A stretch of 64,000 bases of DNA from Phoronis australis (Eukaryota > Phoronida > Phoronidae), in NCBI GenBank assembly GCA_002633005.1, contig NMRA01000127.1, positions 1 through 64,000 on the forward strand, written 5' to 3'. The notes under the pieces are model-generated. The model had not been told where the DNA came from and ran no database searches. It worked only from the letters and a program-made list of their open reading frames with translations. The translations under genes and the position numbers were made by a program. Shown in pieces: positions 60,301 through 64,000 of this stretch (the stretch's first letter is position 1; every line of letters begins with the position of its first letter).

Positions 60301-62525
60301 GTTAAAGCGGCATTATAACCCTTGCATTCTGTCAAAAATAACAAGTTTTGATTTAGGCCACTTACTGTTATAATATAAACTTGGTCTTATCGTGTTCCTG
60401 AATCCTTTTTGAAGTGATCCTTGGGATCAGGAAGAACTAAAACTTAGTTATTTTTTCAGACCAACCTCATAACCTGCGAGTTCAAAATAACGAACTGCCA
60501 GCTCTTTCCAAGCTCACAATTCATACTTGTTTTGACTGAGAAAAAACTGAGAACAATTTCGTATGTGTAAGTGGCCGAAGTCATTAGAAATCGACAGAGA
60601 TAACGAATTTGATACCACTTTTGAATATCTTCTGTGTTAGTGCAAATCGTTTTGCTCACAAAAGCACATGCACATGTCCTCACGAACATGGATTAAGTTT
60701 CGATTAAATGCTATGAAACAAGACCAAATTTCAAATTAAAAATTAAAACCAATCTCGCCCATTAAAGTTTCACCAAGTGGTGGTGGCCCATTAAGATACC
60801 TTTCAGTGTGATTCATGCTAGCGTATTAACTTAGAAACGGTCAAAATAAAATCATTGATTTTTACTGAGAGGCTGACCCATGTCAACTCAAGTGTGATTT
60901 CGATGTTAACTGACTTACGTGTTAGATAAGTGTACTTGTCACTGGTGTTAAGCTACTCAAATATTGGCTTCCTAACACAAAATTTTGATTCTTCCTTTCA
61001 CTTGGTCGACACTCGTTTAGCGCAATATTTCATGCGTGTTTTTGATGATTGAAAAAGTAGCATTGATAAGATGTTAGCAAAATTGTATATAACAAGAGCC
61101 AGTGAAAATATGTTGCCACCTAAGTTAATCATGTAGTTGTGTGCAAATCTTAATCTGATAGATCAGTTGCAGAAACTTAAAAGATACCACTGAGCACACA
61201 CGCGGTGTGTTCCGCAACAATAGACAGTTGTTAGCGCTTTCGCGCGTTAAGCGAATGCGTTTTTGAATACACTTCCGATTCCTGAGCCAATGATCATTAT
61301 TTTGTGTTCACGAGATGAGTATCTATAGGACAAGCAAAGCAAAACTGACATAATCGAAGAGGCGTGCTTCTCGATACAGTTCCTCAGTTCTCCCCCAAAT
61401 CTCTGTTTCGCACCTTGAAGAGTCTTGAGGTCGCCAGAGTTGTTCAACAATGATAATCTGGTATACGTGACGTCATCGGTCCCATTGTGTTTATTCATCC
61501 AATCAGCCACGTGCACCTTGTTGGTTTGGTGACGAAGTGTCCCAGCTGCCGAGTGGTGCACCATCACACCAGAAGTAACGTCAATTGTATGTTTCGTTAC
61601 GGGATTCGCAGATGTGTCATCCTCGGCTACTTTTCCTTAAATTCACGATAAGACGGCAAGTCAGAGGTCTAACGAGCACTAACATTTCCCCGCACCCAGC
61701 TGGTTTTCTCAGCCGTAAACAAGATCGTCAGCAGGTTATCGGTTTTCTGGCGAGACTTGCCGAAGCGTCGGGGACATCAGTCGGTCGTCGCCCAATAGTC
61801 TGGGCAACGACCGGTTGGTGCGTGACCCATGTTTTCCGACTTAAGTGACGCCACGTCGAACTACACTCATTGACATTTGACCAGTCTTAAGGGTGGAACC
61901 CAAACACGAAGGAAAATGTTCGTGTAAGTTTTGAAAACGACATGCCGTCCGTGTGGTTTCAGTATAGCGTCCGTTAGGAGGGTGGACCACCTCCCGGCAT
62001 TCTACTACGGATTCAGTTAGCATCAGTGTTGCCGAATTTTTGTTGTAGAGGAAACAGGAATCACATTCAAAACACATAGGCAGCAAATGGCTGAAACAGC
62101 GCTTAGTCAGGATTTAGTCATCAGTGTACTCAGTGCGTGATCTCGTTTTTTGACCCGGAGTCTCTCAGTTTGTCATCGTCGCCGACTACGGCGGGCCCAA
62201 TTCGAATCGATTTTCATGAACAACTCATTTATAAAGTCTCGTTATTGGCGCATTGTTATTATACCTCCTAGTAAGAAAATACCACACGATTATTACGCAC
62301 ATGCATAACCACACACAAGTAATTCATCTTGTGAAGTCCATGTACAGAGCAGGTACACCCGTGATATTTCGAGAGAACATTTATTACTTTTTGTTATTTA
62401 AAGTTCTGATTGCATGGTGCAGTGACTTACTATAGGAAATGCAGTTGCTGAATTGTAATGCTTAGGGGACAATGATATTTGTACTCGAAACGAACTCAAA
62501 ATTATTTTTGGCAGTTTCTCTGTTA

Positions 62526-62855
62526 CTTTTGTGCGAACTCAGGATAAATGGTTAATAGACTTTGCTCGAATAGATTATGGTTTACGCATATGAGTTTCTA
62601 GTCCAAGTTTGTACTTGATGACCCTTGTATTCGTGCTACAAATTCGAGTAAAACCTCGACATTTCAAGTCCAAACCCCAACTTTTATCCTTAATGTTGGG
62701 TTTATCAACTACAAACTAGAACTAAGAATTACCCACGTAAGTCATTATGTACTCGAGCATAGAATAAAATAATAGGCACTTACCTTGAGTTCGCTCAAAA
62801 AGAGTAGAAAATGCCAAACATAATTTCGAGTTCCATTTCGAGTAAAAAGATTAGA
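62526..62855. mobile_element. ~330 bp TIR-like dispersed repeat, copy 2, upstream of adenylyl cyclase
   Basis: Starts CTTTTGTGCGAACTCAGG and has TGAGTTCGCTCAAAAAGAG near the right end, nearly complementary. The middle matches copy 1 (TTACGCATATGAG, TGTATTCGTG, GTCATTATGTACTCGAGCAT). It ends about 230 bp before the cyclase start codon, so it could lie in that gene's promoter or 5' UTR region. Confidence 0.6.
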
Positions 62856-63084
62856 TTCCGGGCCCTGGTATTCATTTCTTGTCTTAGATGCACACGTGAC
62901 GGGTTGATTGATTGTTTTACAGGCACTTAAGACGTAAAGACATCGCGTCACGTGAGACTCCGCACCACACCAAGGAGTCTAGTTTAGATGACCTCAAAGA
63001 GCCTCAGTACTAAGTTTTTGTAGGCTTGAACTTGTGCCAAGGAGTGATATTTACAGAACGTAAATATTTTTATGGAAATCAAAA

Positions 63085-64000
63085 ATGGATATAGACGTGG
63101 AAAAAGGTTTCGTCGATATGCAGGACAGTGCTCGTCGGGTGACAGAGGATATGAGTCACTTTCAACTGCATAACGAACTATCGACAAAAGCTTCGGAAGA
63201 AAGAAACGCCCCCCGACCAAAAAAATTGGTATGGCAAAGGGCTGTTAAGAAATTAGTTGATCTTCAGCGCGAAGGCGAGGAGTTACCCGGGCTTGTAGCT
63301 AGAACTAACAGCTTGAGAAAAATCACGCCGGTTTCAAAAGAGTTTATCAAAGAAGTTAACGATAATGAGGAAACGTTTGAGCACCATTCGACAAGCAGCT
63401 CAGGTGGCAAGAACAAAACCAAAATTCACCCATCTTTTGATTCCTTTGAAGGACAAGCGGACAGGTTTTTCCCGTCAAGCTGCATTCGACGAGGTATTAT
63501 ATTTCCACTACTGAATCACACCTTTACATCTCCAGTAGCGGAGAGCTTATATCAAAGATACTTCAGACGCCAACAACAGAAATCTCTCGGAATCGTTCTT
63601 GCGATCAACTCACTAGCACACCTAATCCTACTGATATACTTCATGGTGATGTATGGACCAGCACATGTTTCGATACTTTTCTACACGTCCACAAGTCTGA
63701 CTGTAATTGCAAGTATTGCAATGTGCGTATTTGTAAACTGCCAGCAAGTATCGAACACGTACATACATTGGATTAGTTTCTCGACTTGGTTTATGTTCAC
63801 GTGCCAAGGCATTGTGGCCTTGTTATCTCCGTTGGAAAATCTAAAGAGTATCATCGGGCAACCATATGCCCCAGAGAGCATCGGCGGAGTTCTCATAACT
63901 ATTTTTGTATCGTACACAATGATTCACATCCCCCTGAAATGGGCTGTAGGGTGCACCACAATGACTTCCGGGATGTACATCGTGGGAAAAGGCATTATAA
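63085..64000 (+). CDS. ADCY8: Adenylyl cyclase, ADCY8-like, N-terminal exon (cut by window end)
   Basis: An open frame of 305 codons runs off the window. The start is the first ATG after an in-frame TAA at 63061, in good context (AAAAATGG). Residues 1-165 are a cytosolic N terminus containing KKLVWQRAVKKLVDL (46-60), resembling the N-terminal calmodulin-binding helix of vertebrate ADCY8. RGIIFPLLNHTFTS (136-149) then leads into SLYQRYF (154-160), the sequence that precedes the first membrane helix in membrane adenylyl cyclases. Membrane segments are at about 168-190, 195-218, 228-248 and 265-287, and a fifth begins near 296. The full enzyme converts ATP to cyclic AMP with C1 and C2 catalytic domains, which lie beyond the window. 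The symbol is by similarity only. Confidence 0.85.
   Translation, partial: MDIDVEKGFVDMQDSARRVTEDMSHFQLHNELSTKASEERNAPRPKKLVWQRAVKKLVDLQREGEELPGLVARTNSLRKITPVSKEFIKEVNDNEETFEHHSTSSSGGKNKTKIHPSFDSFEGQADRFFPSSCIRRGIIFPLLNHTFTSPVAESLYQRYFRRQQQKSLGIVLAINSLAHLILLIYFMVMYGPAHVSILFYTSTSLTVIASIAMCVFVNCQQVSNTYIHWISFSTWFMFTCQGIVALLSPLENLKSIIGQPYAPESIGGVLITIFVSYTMIHIPLKWAVGCTTMTSGMYIVGKGII

Larger units (their letters stand above)
51601..62525. other. Gene-poor stretch before the adenylyl cyclase
   Basis: Holds the G-run elements, the tandem palindromic pair, the GGAT microsatellite and AT-rich unique sequence. No protein-like frame was recognised. Poly-A (about 53675-53686) and long T/A-rich tracts occur at 59500-59850. 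Confidence 0.45.

Overview
This is a 64 kb stretch of animal nuclear DNA, gene-poor and full of repeats. The coding sequence is split by GT-AG introns. Transposable-element remnants include a Penelope-like retroelement, a Gypsy-type LTR retroelement remnant and TIR DNA transposons. Complement-type sushi exons and a membrane adenylyl cyclase also point to a metazoan. The overall look (AT-rich, CCP exons, an animal beta-lactamase-like gene, many small palindromic elements) suits a marine invertebrate, for example a chordate or hemichordate lineage such as amphioxus. The sequence alone cannot fix the species.

Three host genes are well supported. (1) On the + strand at 3616-17619, five exons join without breaking frame into a 522-residue serine beta-lactamase-like protein (LACTB/class C/esterase superfamily) that keeps the SxxK, YxN and HxG motifs. 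(2) On the - strand at 26693-29756, three exons, each in phase 1-1, each encode one CCP/sushi module; the rest of that gene was not found. The most 3' module has lost cysteines 2 and 4 together. (3) On the + strand from 63085 to the window edge lies the first coding exon of an adenylyl cyclase most like ADCY8, including the N-terminal calmodulin-binding-type helix and the first four membrane helices. A TATA/CRE-like promoter with a good splice donor at 42398-42715 may belong to an unidentified + strand gene.

The rest is mostly repeats. A TIR MITE lies at 459-785. A trimeric higher-order tandem repeat lies at 6310-7470 in intron 1 of the lactamase gene. A 2.16 kb TIR element lies at 23149-25308, with a Penelope-like element at 23341-24311 inside it. 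A 2.05 kb Harbinger-like element at 47519-49563 carries only a broken Myb/SANT-like gene. A decayed Gypsy gag-pol lies at 50340-51600. There are six copies of a 60-70 bp palindromic element, two of them as close tandem pairs, and four copies of a roughly 200 bp element ending in G-runs. Several dispersed repeat pairs, two tRNA-like SINE pieces and simple repeats complete the picture. I saw no rRNA, intact tRNA, CRISPR array or bacterial operon structure.
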